Source: Prevotella sp. (GTDB taxonomy: Bacteria > Bacteroidota > Bacteroidia > Bacteroidales > Bacteroidaceae). From it: DNA of 16,613 bases. Under the pieces are notes generated by a model. The model made no database searches and was not told the origin of the DNA. It worked only from the letters and a program-made list of their open reading frames with translations. Shown piece by piece: positions 1 to 7,003 of the stretch. Location: the NCBI GenBank assembly GCA_017442765.1, contig JAFRZC010000158.1, forward strand, positions 1 through 16,613, written 5' to 3'. Both the position numbers and the translations under genes were made by a program. Each line of letters starts with the position of its first letter. The first letter of the stretch is position 1.

Positions 1-720
1 CTCGTAGAGGTCGGCACCCAAACCAGCCACGTCGCCCACGTGGTCGCCCACGTTGTCGGCGATAGAGGCGGGGTTGCGCGGGTCGTCTTCGGGAATGTCG
101 GCCTCAACCTTACCCACGATGTCGGCACCCACGTCGGCAGCCTTTGTGTAGATACCGCCGCCCACACGAGCGAACAATGCCTGGGTCGAGGCACCCATAC
201 CGAAGGTCAGCATGGTGGTGGTGATGGCAATGAGGCTTTCGTCGGTCAGCCAGTTCAGCACAACAAACCAGATGGCAATGTCGAGCAGGCCGAGACCTAC
301 CACGGTAAGACCCATGACGGCACCCGAACGGAAAGCGATTTTCAGTCCGGCATCGAGGCTCTTACGTGCGGCGTTGGCCGTGCGGCCACTGGCGTAGGTT
401 GCGGTCTTCATGCCGAAGAAGCCAGCCAGACCGGAGAAGAAACCGCCGGTGAGGAAGGCGAAGGGCACCCAGGGATTCTGCACTTTCAGCACGTAGGCCA
501 TGAACGCGAAGATGATGGCGAGCGCGATAAACACGTAGAGCACCACTTTGTACTGCTGCTTCAAGTATGCCATTGCGCCATCGCGCACATACTTGGCAAT
601 TTCTTTCATTCGGGGTGTTCCTTCGTCGGCTCCGAGCATGGAGCGGAAGAAGTAGTAGGCCATACAGAGGGCCACGACGCTTGCAACGGGTACAAGCCAG
701 AAAACACTTGGTATGTTCAT
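1..720 (-). CDS. hppA: Membrane-bound ion-translocating pyrophosphatase, N-terminal 240 residues (partial)
   Basis: This integral inner-membrane enzyme hydrolyses pyrophosphate and uses the energy to pump H+ and/or Na+ outward. The reverse strand reads from an ATG at 718-720 and stays open to the window edge, so only about a third of a protein of this family (usually about 700 residues or more) is present. Hydrophobic segments are visible near residues 4-25, 57-79, 85-104, 131-157 and 163-185. Residues 190-240 carry the family signature: K193, D196, D200, K204, E206, the run EDDPRNP (211-217), then D222, D226 and D230, which bind Mg-pyrophosphate in known members. The residues that decide K+ dependence lie beyond the edge, so ion specificity is undetermined; some Bacteroides members are reported to pump both Na+ and H+. 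It lies 26 bp after a porin gene and probably shares its transcript. Confidence 0.95.
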   Translation of the reverse strand, partial: MNIPSVFWLVPVASVVALCMAYYFFRSMLGADEGTPRMKEIAKYVRDGAMAYLKQQYKVVLYVFIALAIIFAFMAYVLKVQNPWVPFAFLTGGFFSGLAGFFGMKTATYASGRTANAARKSLDAGLKIAFRSGAVMGLTVVGLGLLDIAIWFVVLNWLTDESLIAITTTMLTFGMGASTQALFARVGGGIYTKAADVGADIVGKVEADIPEDDPRNPASIADNVGDHVGDVAGLGADLYE

Positions 721-746
721 AATTGTTATATTGATTTGTTTTGTAA

Positions 747-1874
747 TCAGAACTTGAAATCTACTTCAACGTCAACCATCGAATAGTTGTGCTTAGCCAA
801 TGAGCGGTCGTTCACAAGCGCGTATTCCAGGTTAATCTGGAAATTCTTGTGGATGAGCCAGTCGGCACCTACTTCGTAGAACGTCTTTGCCTTGTCCCAG
901 TCGGCGGTGGGGCGATAGAGGTCGTAGCGTGCCTTGGCATGAACCTTCTGCTTGATGATAGGTGCGATAACGAGAGCGTAGTAGCCGTCGGCCTTGTCGC
1001 CATTGCCGGAGAGGGTACAGTCGCTGCCGTCGCTGCTCTTTTGGTAGCGTGTCTTGAAGGCTTTACCTGTAGAGTGGACATATTCGGTGCGGAATGTCCA
1101 GTCGTTGTTGTTATAGTCGGCTGAAATGGCGTAGCGACGCTGGGAGAGACTGCGAACGCCATTCTTCTCAATATCGTTTCCGGCAGCGTCAGTTTCTGTC
1201 CACGTTCCTTTGCGGGCGTAAGAGCCTGTCCATCCGAAAGCACCGATGCGCATTCCCTTGACGGGCATTACCCACAGGCCGCCGATGAGGTCTTTCTGTT
1301 GGTCAACATCCTTCATGTTGATGCCCTGACCGTTGAACACGCCCACCTGATAGTGGATCAGCGGACGGCCTGATGAGGTTTTCAGCAGGTCGCCTTGAAG
1401 CTGTACACCAATGTCGCGGCCGTTAGAGGCATGACCTCCGGCACGGTCGGAGAACCCGGCAAGGTTGTTTACGGGCTGGCTATACGACATGAAGCCCTGC
1501 GTAATGGGGTGCATGGGGTTCTCAAAGGTGAACGGACGTTTGAACTGTCCGACCTTGATGCAGGCGAAGTCGTACTTCTGCCACTCGGCAAAGAGATCGA
1601 CAAGACGCGGTGACGAGCCTAAGGTAGAGGTGTTGCCGTTGATTTGAATTTGGACCTTCCAGTAAAAATCGTTCATGATGCGTCCGTCGAGTGCCAGACG
1701 TGCCAGACGAAGATTAAACGAGTTTTCCTTAGCTCCCTCTAGTGTGCTCATCTGATATTGCGTCATGCCGTATCCGCTGAGCTTGACATTGTTAATCCAT
1801 GTTGCTTTCTGCTCTTGGGCTTTCATCCCAATGGCAATCACGGAAAGAAACATGATAAAGATAACTTTTTTCAT
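747..1874 (-). CDS. Porin O/P family outer-membrane beta-barrel protein
   Basis: This 375-residue protein is probably an outer-membrane channel of the phosphate-selective porin O/P type. It starts with a clear signal peptide (residues 1-20, ending GMKAQ before EQK). It then shows alternating beta-strand patterns rich in aromatic residues, such as FNLRLARLALDG, FYWKVQIQING, LFAEWQKY and IKVGQFKRPFTFENP, and it ends in FKF, the terminal aromatic expected of a barrel inserted by the BAM machinery. The segment around KVGQFKRPF is typical of the OprP/OprO family in Bacteroidetes. A perfect-consensus promoter lies just upstream, and the gene is followed 26 bp later by hppA. Substrate specificity cannot be read from the sequence; phosphate or polyphosphate is only a family-level guess. 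Confidence 0.85.
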   Translation of the reverse strand: MKKVIFIMFLSVIAIGMKAQEQKATWINNVKLSGYGMTQYQMSTLEGAKENSFNLRLARLALDGRIMNDFYWKVQIQINGNTSTLGSSPRLVDLFAEWQKYDFACIKVGQFKRPFTFENPMHPITQGFMSYSQPVNNLAGFSDRAGGHASNGRDIGVQLQGDLLKTSSGRPLIHYQVGVFNGQGINMKDVDQQKDLIGGLWVMPVKGMRIGAFGWTGSYARKGTWTETDAAGNDIEKNGVRSLSQRRYAISADYNNNDWTFRTEYVHSTGKAFKTRYQKSSDGSDCTLSGNGDKADGYYALVIAPIIKQKVHAKARYDLYRPTADWDKAKTFYEVGADWLIHKNFQINLEYALVNDRSLAKHNYSMVDVEVDFKF

Positions 1875-1905
1875 GCTATTTTTTGTTTGTTTTTTTATTT
1901 GGGTG

Positions 1906-1936
1906 CAAAGGTAGTATAAAAATCTGAGCAGACAAA
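1906..1936 (-). promoter_or_regulatory. Bacteroidetes-type promoter for porin-hppA
   Basis: On the minus strand a TTTG (-33 element, 1933-1936) is followed by exactly 19 bases and then TACCTTTG (-7 element, 1906-1913). This matches the Bacteroidetes primary sigma consensus TTTG/TAnnTTTG. The -7 box lies 31 bp before the porin start codon and the whole element sits in the 81-bp gap after rlmD, so porin and hppA probably form their own transcript. Confidence 0.85.
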
Positions 1937-1955
1937 GGAAATTGTGAAAAAATGT

Positions 1956-3377
1956 TCATTTACGTTTTTCCAGCAATACTACGTTCTCCACATGTGGTGT
2001 GTGGGGAAACATATCGACGGGTTGCACGGCTTTCACGGCGTAGTCGCCATCGAACAGGGCGAGGTCGCGTGCCTGCGTGGCGGGGTTGCAACTCACATAG
2101 ACGATGCGCCCGGGCGAGGTGCGGAGAATGGTCTGCACCACGTCGGGGTGCATTCCTGCACGGGGCGGGTCGGTGATGATGACATCAGGTCGGCCATGGC
2201 GGGTAATGAAGTCGTCGGTAAGTATATCCTTCATGTCGCCTGCGTAAAAGTCTGTATTCGTAATGCCGTTGAGATCGGAGTTCACTTTTGCGTCCTCAAT
2301 CGCCTCCGGCACATATTCTATTCCGATGACTCTCCTTGCCTTCGACGCGACAAAATTGGCGATGGTACCCGTGCCCGTATAGAGATCATAGACAAGCTCG
2401 ACGCCGGTGAGCCCGGCAAACTGCCGCGCCACCTTATATAGTATATAGGCCTGCTCGGTGTTGGTCTGGTAAAAACTCTTCGGTCCTACCTTGAAACGCA
2501 GGTCTTCCATCGTCTCGAAGATGTGGTCGTTGCCCTTGAACACATGCACGGGAAGGTCGCCGAAGGTATCGTTGCACTTTCGGTTGTTCACGTAGAGTAA
2601 CGCACTGATATATGAAAACTTGTCAGCAACGTGTTGCAGCAACGCCTTTGCCTGATCCTCATCCTCAGGCTCTTCCATACAGAACTGAATGATGACCATC
2701 CATTCATTCGTGTTGGAGTTGCGGATAACGATATCGCGGAGCAGGCCGTGCTGCTGACGGAGGTCGTAGAACGTCATTCCCGTCTGATGGGCAAAGTCGC
2801 GGATGGCATTGCGGATCTCGTTGTGGCGGTTGTCCATCAGGAGGCATTGCGTTATGGGATAGACCTTGTCGAAGGCTCCTGTGATATGGAATCCGATGGC
2901 GTTCATGTTGTCGAAGGTCACACCGGAAGCTACTTGCTCGCGGGTCAGCCATTTCTTGTTTGAGCAGCTGAACTCGAGTTTGTTGCGGTATTCAAATTCG
3001 TTGGCCGAGCCGAGTATGGGCGAGACGAGCGGCAGCTCCACCTTTCCGATGCGGCGCAGCTGGTCTTCCACCTGTTGTTGCTTGGCCTTGAGCTGCTCGG
3101 AGTAGGGTACATGTTGCCATTTGCAACCGCCGCAGATGCCGAAATGTTGGCATCGGGGCTCACATCGCAAAGGGCTCTTTTGATGGAAACGCACAATCTC
3201 GGCTTCCATGAAGCTGTGTTTCTTGCGGCGCACTTGCAGATCGACAATGTCGCCCGGTGCCGCCCAAGGCACAAACACCACCATGTCGTCCTCACGCGCC
3301 AAGGCTTTCCCCTCGGCGGCAATGTCGGTAATCTCAATATGTTCCAGCAGGGGGAGCGGTTTCTTTTTCCGTGACAT
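1956..3377 (-). CDS. rlmD: 23S rRNA (uracil-C5)-methyltransferase, RlmD/RumA family
   Basis: This 473-residue cytosolic enzyme transfers a methyl group from SAM to C5 of a uridine, in the RumA family classically U1939 of 23S rRNA. An N-terminal TRAM-like RNA-binding segment spans about residues 8-60. Cysteines C76, C82 and C85 (motif CGGCKWQH) plus a fourth near 178 fit the [4Fe-4S] cluster ligands. The SAM-binding loop YDLYTGTGT is near 330-338 and ITDPPRAGMHPD near 402-412. The catalytic nucleophile is the cysteine in VSCNPATQARDL (about 430), and the general-base glutamate is in HVENVVLLEK (about 464). Length is normal. It begins 10 bp after pyrF, so the two are probably cotranscribed. Other members of the family (RlmC, TrmA, RlmCD) share the fold, so the exact target base is inferred. 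Confidence 0.9.
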   Translation of the reverse strand: MSRKKKPLPLLEHIEITDIAAEGKALAREDDMVVFVPWAAPGDIVDLQVRRKKHSFMEAEIVRFHQKSPLRCEPRCQHFGICGGCKWQHVPYSEQLKAKQQQVEDQLRRIGKVELPLVSPILGSANEFEYRNKLEFSCSNKKWLTREQVASGVTFDNMNAIGFHITGAFDKVYPITQCLLMDNRHNEIRNAIRDFAHQTGMTFYDLRQQHGLLRDIVIRNSNTNEWMVIIQFCMEEPEDEDQAKALLQHVADKFSYISALLYVNNRKCNDTFGDLPVHVFKGNDHIFETMEDLRFKVGPKSFYQTNTEQAYILYKVARQFAGLTGVELVYDLYTGTGTIANFVASKARRVIGIEYVPEAIEDAKVNSDLNGITNTDFYAGDMKDILTDDFITRHGRPDVIITDPPRAGMHPDVVQTILRTSPGRIVYVSCNPATQARDLALFDGDYAVKAVQPVDMFPHTPHVENVVLLEKRK

Positions 3378-3387
3378 AATATCTCTC

Positions 3388-4215
3388 TCAGATTTTCAGT
3401 TTCTCAAGCTCGGCGGCCATTTGCTGTTGTAGTTCGCGGGCTTTGTTGCCGGCTTCCTCGGCGTAGTGGTCGTCGTCGCAGGCATAGATGATAGAGCGCG
3501 ATGCGTTGACCAGCAGGCCGCAGTCTTTCGTCATGCCGTATTGGCATACCTCCTTGAGCGAGCCGCCCTGTGCGCCGACACCGGGGACGAGCAGGAAATG
3601 GTCGGGTGCATACTTGCGCACATCCTTGATGAGCTCACCTTGTGTGGCGCCGACGACGAACATCATGTTCTCTGTTGTGCCCCATTTCTGCGACTCGTTG
3701 ACAACGCGCTCAAAAAGGCGGTAGCCGAACTTGTCTTCCTGCATTTGGAAGTCCTGGCTGCCCTTGTTGCTGGTCAAGGCGAGCACGGCTACCCATTTGC
3801 CTTCGTATTCGAGGAAGGGCGTGATGCTGTCCTCGCCCATGTAGGGGGCTACGGTGAGCGCGTCAACGTCGTATTCCTCGAAGAAAGTGCGGGCATACAT
3901 TTTCGACGTGTTGCCGATGTCGCCGCGCTTGGCATCGGCAATGATGAAGTGATGAGGATGCTTCTCCTTGATGTATTTTACGGTCTTTTTGAATGCCGTC
4001 ATGCCGTGTATGCCGTAGGCCTCGTAGAAGGCCAGGTTGGGTTTATAGGCCACGCAGTAGGGGGCGGTGGCATCAATGATGGTCTTGTTGAACTCATAGA
4101 CGGGGTCGAAGAGGTCGAAGACGCACTGTGGCATTTTCTTCGGGTCGGAGTCAAGGCCTACGCAGAGGAACGAACGCTTCTGCCGGATCTGCTGTATCAA
4201 TTCTTGTCGTGTCAT
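3388..4215 (-). CDS. pyrF: Orotidine 5'-phosphate decarboxylase, type 2
   Basis: This enzyme catalyses the last step of UMP synthesis, decarboxylating OMP in the cytosol. The 275-residue length and sequence fit the longer second subfamily of PyrF common in Bacteroidetes, rather than the roughly 240-residue enterobacterial type. The active-site block [11 protein letters not shown] is at residues 93-103 with the catalytic lysine K96 and flanking aspartates. [12 protein letters not shown] (207-218) and [13 protein letters not shown] (233-245) form the phosphate-binding part of the TIM barrel. The N-terminal [10 protein letters not shown] (16-25) holds the first conserved aspartates. It precedes rlmD by 10 bp and is read from two repeat-borne promoters upstream at 4312-4429. 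Confidence 0.95.
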   Translation of the reverse strand: MTRQELIQQIRQKRSFLCVGLDSDPKKMPQCVFDLFDPVYEFNKTIIDATAPYCVAYKPNLAFYEAYGIHGMTAFKKTVKYIKEKHPHHFIIADAKRGDIGNTSKMYARTFFEEYDVDALTVAPYMGEDSITPFLEYEGKWVAVLALTSNKGSQDFQMQEDKFGYRLFERVVNESQKWGTTENMMFVVGATQGELIKDVRKYAPDHFLLVPGVGAQGGSLKEVCQYGMTKDCGLLVNASRSIIYACDDDHYAEEAGNKARELQQQMAAELEKLKI

Positions 4216-4311
4216 AAATATACCTCTGTTTGTTATTATTTTGCTAAGATTTTGCCAGCGAGGGTAGTGCCAGGTTTACTTGGGCAATGCCGAGTGCTGC
4301 TAAATCTTATG

Positions 4312-4342
4312 CAAAGATAGTGCAAGTCGGGCGAAATACAAA
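4312..4342 (-). promoter_or_regulatory. pyrF proximal promoter (repeat copy A)
   Basis: On the minus strand TTTG (4339-4342) is followed by 19 bases and TATCTTTG (4312-4319), an exact fit to the Bacteroidetes -33/-7 consensus. It would start a transcript near 4305, giving pyrF a leader of roughly 90 nt. Confidence 0.8.
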
Positions 4343-4358
4343 ATAAATCTGCAAAATT
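4312..4358. repeat. Intergenic direct repeat, copy A
   Basis: About 38 bases from 4312 recur almost exactly at 4399 (one substitution and one inserted base), beginning CAAAGATAGTG and containing AAGTCGGGCGAAATACAAAA. Similarity continues loosely into the A/T-rich tail (GCAAAATTTA here, AGAAATTTAA in copy B). Confidence 0.9.
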
Positions 4359-4381
4359 TATTTTTATTTCCGAGGCGCAGC

Positions 4382-4407
4382 CTATCTTCGACCTGGGTCA
4401 AAGATAG
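4382..4407. repeat. 26-bp near-palindrome overlapping promoter copy B
   Basis: CTATCTT (4382-4388) pairs with AAGATAG (4401-4407), and after one mismatch the inner GACC pairs with GGTC. The right arm includes most of the -7 box of promoter copy B. It can be read as an operator-like site or as an RNA hairpin. Confidence 0.75.
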
Positions 4408-4429
4408 TGTAAGTCGGGCGAAATACAAA
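4399..4429 (-). promoter_or_regulatory. pyrF distal promoter (repeat copy B)
   Basis: This is a second exact TTTG (4426-4429), 19-base spacer, TATCTTTG (4399-4406) on the minus strand, 87 bp upstream of the first. It is embedded in the second copy of the same repeat. The -7 box overlaps a 26-bp near-palindrome at 4382-4407, which could make this copy responsive to a regulator or form a hairpin at the 5' end of its transcript. Confidence 0.7.
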
Positions 4430-4446
4430 ATTAAATCAGAAATTTA
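4399..4446. repeat. Intergenic direct repeat, copy B
   Basis: Second copy of the element beginning at 4312, offset by 87 bp. It differs by a C-to-T change in the spacer of the embedded promoter and one extra T near its end. The spacer sequence between the promoter boxes is conserved, not just the boxes, so the two copies are homologous rather than convergent promoters. Confidence 0.9.
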
Positions 4447-4497
4447 AAAGTAAAAATATGTTAATTCCTGAGACCAAACATATACGTCTCGTGGCGG

Positions 4498-4532
4498 TAA
4501 ATGTTAAACCGGATATTTCAATTTAACATTTA
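4498..4532. repeat. Perfect 11-bp inverted repeat
   Basis: TAAATGTTAAA (4498-4508) and TTTAACATTTA (4522-4532) are exact reverse complements around a 13-nt spacer. The stem is A/T-rich and no clean T-run follows on either strand, so a terminator role is weak. The same TTTAACATTT word recurs at the prfA stop codon (4881-4890). Confidence 0.7.
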
Positions 4533-4606
4533 AAATACTACAGTTTTTTGTCTCATTTCTCTCCATTTAATCACTTTTCACTCTTTACTTTTCTCTTATC
4601 ACTTCC

Positions 4607-4622
4607 GAAACATATATGTTTC
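4607..4622. repeat. 16-bp perfect palindrome and related motifs
   Basis: GAAACATATATGTTTC (4607-4622) is its own reverse complement. Related half-sites CCAAACATATACGTCT (about 4474-4489) and CCGAAACATATATAT (about 4671-4685) lie on either side, and the word TCTTTCGCAC occurs twice nearby (about 4639 and 4705). Together they form a loose repeat array. Confidence 0.7.
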
Positions 4623-4770
4623 ACCTCCCAAACCATGTCTTTCGCACTCCGAAAGGCGGTCTTTCAGAACCCGAAACATATATATATCGCAAGTGAGACA
4701 TCTATCTTTCGCACAGAGATGAGGACGAATGATGGGTAACGGGATGCGCAATCGCTTGAATATCAGTCAA

Positions 4771-4802
4771 ATAAAAAATCGCGTCAGAATCGTCTGACGC
4801 GA
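4771..4802 (-). terminator. Rho-independent terminator after prfA
   Basis: TCGCGTCAGA (4779-4788) and TCTGACGCGA (4793-4802) form a perfect 10-bp stem with a 4-nt loop. On the minus strand the stem is followed at once by TTTTTTATTT. It lies 87 bp after the prfA stop codon and should end the ubiE-to-prfA transcript. Confidence 0.9.
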
Positions 4803-4888
4803 TGAGCGTGGGTATTTCTTCAATCGGGAGTTTTCCGTGCGATTGTCGATGTTAAATCCCTGGCACAAGAAGCCCTGTTTTTTAACAT

Positions 4889-6004
4889 TTAGAGCTCCGA
4901 CTCCTTCATCCGCTCGGTATTCTCGGCAACAATCAGCGCATCTATCATTGGCTGGATGTTTCCGCCGAGGAACCCCTGCAGGTCGTGTGTCGTAAAGCCG
5001 ATGCGGTGGTCGGTGACGCGTCCTTGCGGGAAATTGTAAGTGCGGATTTTTGCCGAACGGTCGCCAGTGGAGACGAGGGTCTTGCGGCGCGAGGCAATGT
5101 CGTCGATGTATTTTTGGTGTTCTCTGTCGTAGATGAATGTGTAGAGCCGCGACAGGGCCCGCTCCTTGTTCTTCGGCTGGTCGCGCGTCTCGGTACACTC
5201 GATGAGAATCTCTTCCGTCTCGCCGGTGTTGGGGTTCTTCCACATATAGCGTAGACGCACCCCCGACTCCACCTTGTTCACGTTCTGGCCGCCTGCTCCG
5301 CTGCTTCGGAACGTGTCCCACTTAATCTCGCCCTCGTTGATGTGTACCTCGAACTTGTCGGCCTCGGGCAGCACGGCCACTGTGGCCGCGGAGGTATGCA
5401 TACGTCCCTGCGTCTCAGTGGCGGGCACACGCTGAACGCGGTGAACACCGCTTTCGTATTTCAGCGTGCCATAGACATCGGCACCTGAGACGGCAAAGTC
5501 AATCTCCTTGTAACCACCCACGGCACCCTCGTTGTAGTCGGTGACACTGAGTTGCCAGCCTTTCGAGTCGCAATAGCTCTTGTACATCTTGAACAGGTCG
5601 CCGGCAAAAAGGCACGCCTCGTCGCCACCCGTACCCGCACGGATTTCCATCTGCACGTTCTTCGCATCCTCAGGGTCTTTGGGGATGAGCGCAATCTTTA
5701 TCTCTTCCTCTAATTGCGGCTGTAAGGCTTCGTTCTCAGCGAGTTCCTCACGCGCCATCTCCTTCATGTCGGGGTCGCTCTCGTTGGCCAGTATGTCCTT
5801 CGCCTCTTTTACCGCATTCAGACAGGCTATGTACCGCTTACGCGCGTCCATGATGTCAGACAAGTCTTTGTACTCCTTCGTCAACTTCACAAACCGCTGC
5901 TGGTCGGCAATCACCGCCGGGTCTGTAATTAGTGTTGACACCTCCTCGAATCGAGCCTCCAGCCCGTCGAGCTTTTGTAATATGTTATTTGTTGTTTCAG
6001 CCAT
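4889..6004 (-). CDS. prfA: Peptide chain release factor 1
   Basis: RF1 reads UAA and UAG in the ribosomal A site and triggers release of the finished peptide. The 371-residue protein is slightly longer than the E. coli factor. The codon-recognition tripeptide PAT (194-196, in RVPATETQGRMH) marks it as RF1 rather than RF2. The peptidyl-transferase motif GGQ is at 238-240 in SSGAGGQNVNKVESGVR. An N-terminal coiled-coil region spans about 1-105. It starts 14 bp after the Mrr-like gene, which separates it from purM, and is followed by a strong terminator. The UAA stop lies in a short inverted repeat (ATGTTAAA at 4849-4856 with TTTAACAT at 4881-4888). Confidence 0.97.
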   Translation of the reverse strand: MAETTNNILQKLDGLEARFEEVSTLITDPAVIADQQRFVKLTKEYKDLSDIMDARKRYIACLNAVKEAKDILANESDPDMKEMAREELAENEALQPQLEEEIKIALIPKDPEDAKNVQMEIRAGTGGDEACLFAGDLFKMYKSYCDSKGWQLSVTDYNEGAVGGYKEIDFAVSGADVYGTLKYESGVHRVQRVPATETQGRMHTSAATVAVLPEADKFEVHINEGEIKWDTFRSSGAGGQNVNKVESGVRLRYMWKNPNTGETEEILIECTETRDQPKNKERALSRLYTFIYDREHQKYIDDIASRRKTLVSTGDRSAKIRTYNFPQGRVTDHRIGFTTHDLQGFLGGNIQPMIDALIVAENTERMKESEL

Positions 6005-6018
6005 TATTATATTGTTAT

Positions 6019-6939
6019 TTATTCGTCCTCGCTAAAGAAATCTAAATCGATGCGCTTCACTTCATATTTTTCTCTTATTGATACTCCTATATTATAATCT
6101 ATCATATGCTGACATAAGGATTCACCATCAATAAGAGCTACCTTAATGTTATTATAAGGTTTGAATGTCTTTGCCTGTTCAGAGAAACGTGCAGTAGTAA
6201 TGAAAATCCCTTTATTGGCACCTTGTCCAGAAAGAGCACCAACAAATTTTTGTATCTCAGGACGGCCGATAATCTGGTCTTTCGCCCAACGTTTTGCTTG
6301 TATATAAATATTGTCTAACCCCAACTTATCTTCTTTGATAATGCCGTCAATTCCCTCATCTCCAGATTTGCCGACAACCATCTCGGATATTTCATTGAAA
6401 GAACCTCCATAGCCCATCTCCACAAGAAGTTTGATGACTAATTCTTCAAAAAACTTTGGTGATTGTTCTAATATTTTATCAAGTAGGTCTTGTGCAAGGA
6501 CATTGCGCAGCTGGTTGTAAACCCGAGCGATTTGCTCCTCTGGATTTTCCTCTTCTTCCAGAAATTTATTTAAACTCTTATTTTTATTGTTGGGATTAAT
6601 AGAATTGCTCCAACTGTTGAATTTATCATATTGCTCCAAAGTTTTTTTGTTTACTACCTTCGGATGTGTGGCAAGCAAATCCAAACCGTCTTTGGTAATA
6701 GCAAAATTACCTCTGGATGGAGAATATATGAGCCCGGCAGCCTTCATATATGTCCTTGCCCATGACATATTGCACAAGAACCGAGTAGTCCGTTTACTTG
6801 GTAACATCTCTTTTTGTTCCAAAGGTGTTACTTGATATAGTTTTTTAATTACTTCATATATCTCTAAAGTACGGTGTACTTTTCCATCTGCCAAAACCTG
6901 AAGGGTGGGTAGCATGCATTCTTGAAAGTTCGGAATCAT
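6019..6939 (-). CDS. Mrr-like restriction endonuclease (type IV / methyl-directed)
   Basis: This 306-residue protein has the Mrr layout. An N-terminal winged-helix-like Mrr_N domain covers about residues 1-95 (starting MIPNFQECMLPTLQVLADGK). A charged Asn/Lys/Glu linker covers about 100-145, and a C-terminal PD-(D/E)xK-type nuclease domain about 160-285. Candidate catalytic residues are E165/E166 in FFEELV, D198 in GDEGIDG, and Q214 and K216 in IYIQAKRW. Known Mrr proteins cut methylated DNA. A start 84 nt further upstream (7023) is possible, but it overlaps purM by 20 bp and precedes the usual family start, so 6939 is preferred. The gene is AT-rich (15 G/C in 60 at 6541-6600, against 41 in 60 in purM at 7741-7800), suggesting horizontal gain within a housekeeping operon. 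No methylase or partner gene is adjacent. Confidence 0.85.
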   Translation of the reverse strand: MIPNFQECMLPTLQVLADGKVHRTLEIYEVIKKLYQVTPLEQKEMLPSKRTTRFLCNMSWARTYMKAAGLIYSPSRGNFAITKDGLDLLATHPKVVNKKTLEQYDKFNSWSNSINPNNKNKSLNKFLEEEENPEEQIARVYNQLRNVLAQDLLDKILEQSPKFFEELVIKLLVEMGYGGSFNEISEMVVGKSGDEGIDGIIKEDKLGLDNIYIQAKRWAKDQIIGRPEIQKFVGALSGQGANKGIFITTARFSEQAKTFKPYNNIKVALIDGESLCQHMIDYNIGVSIREKYEVKRIDLDFFSEDE

Positions 6940-7003
6940 ATTATGGAGAATAGTTACATTTATTAATAAATAATAGATAGGATATTTGTTTCTGAGAGAA
7001 TTC

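Larger units (their letters stand above)
4216..4888. other. 673-bp non-coding stretch between prfA and pyrF
   Basis: This is the only gap over 300 bp in the window. It holds, in order, the pyrF leader, a pair of promoter-bearing direct repeats (about 4312-4447), an 11-bp perfect inverted repeat (4498-4532), a polypyrimidine tract of short TCACTTTTCACTC-like units (about 4555-4603), a set of AAACATATA-type palindromic motifs (about 4470-4705), and the prfA terminator (4771-4802). A 63-codon plus-strand reading frame at 4548-4739 crosses the repeats and looks accidental. I recognise no RNA gene. Confidence 0.7.

Noticed and set aside
40..786. 248-codon plus-strand reading frame over hppA
   Set aside because: It is antisense to a clear membrane pyrophosphatase signature, its His/Gly/Glu-rich product resembles no family, and it arises from strong codon bias on the other strand.
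3466..4320. 284-codon plus-strand reading frame over pyrF
   Set aside because: It is the antisense shadow of pyrF, which has intact active-site motifs, and it runs past the pyrF start into the repeat region.
4548..4739. 63-codon plus-strand frame in the prfA-pyrF gap
   Set aside because: It runs through the polypyrimidine tract and the AAACATATA palindromes, has no promoter or ribosome-binding context, and its composition follows the repeats. A real small protein cannot be fully excluded.
4767..5321. 184-codon minus-strand frame overlapping the end of prfA
   Set aside because: It is out of frame with prfA over most of its length and ends inside the terminator hairpin; prfA is complete and in its normal frame.
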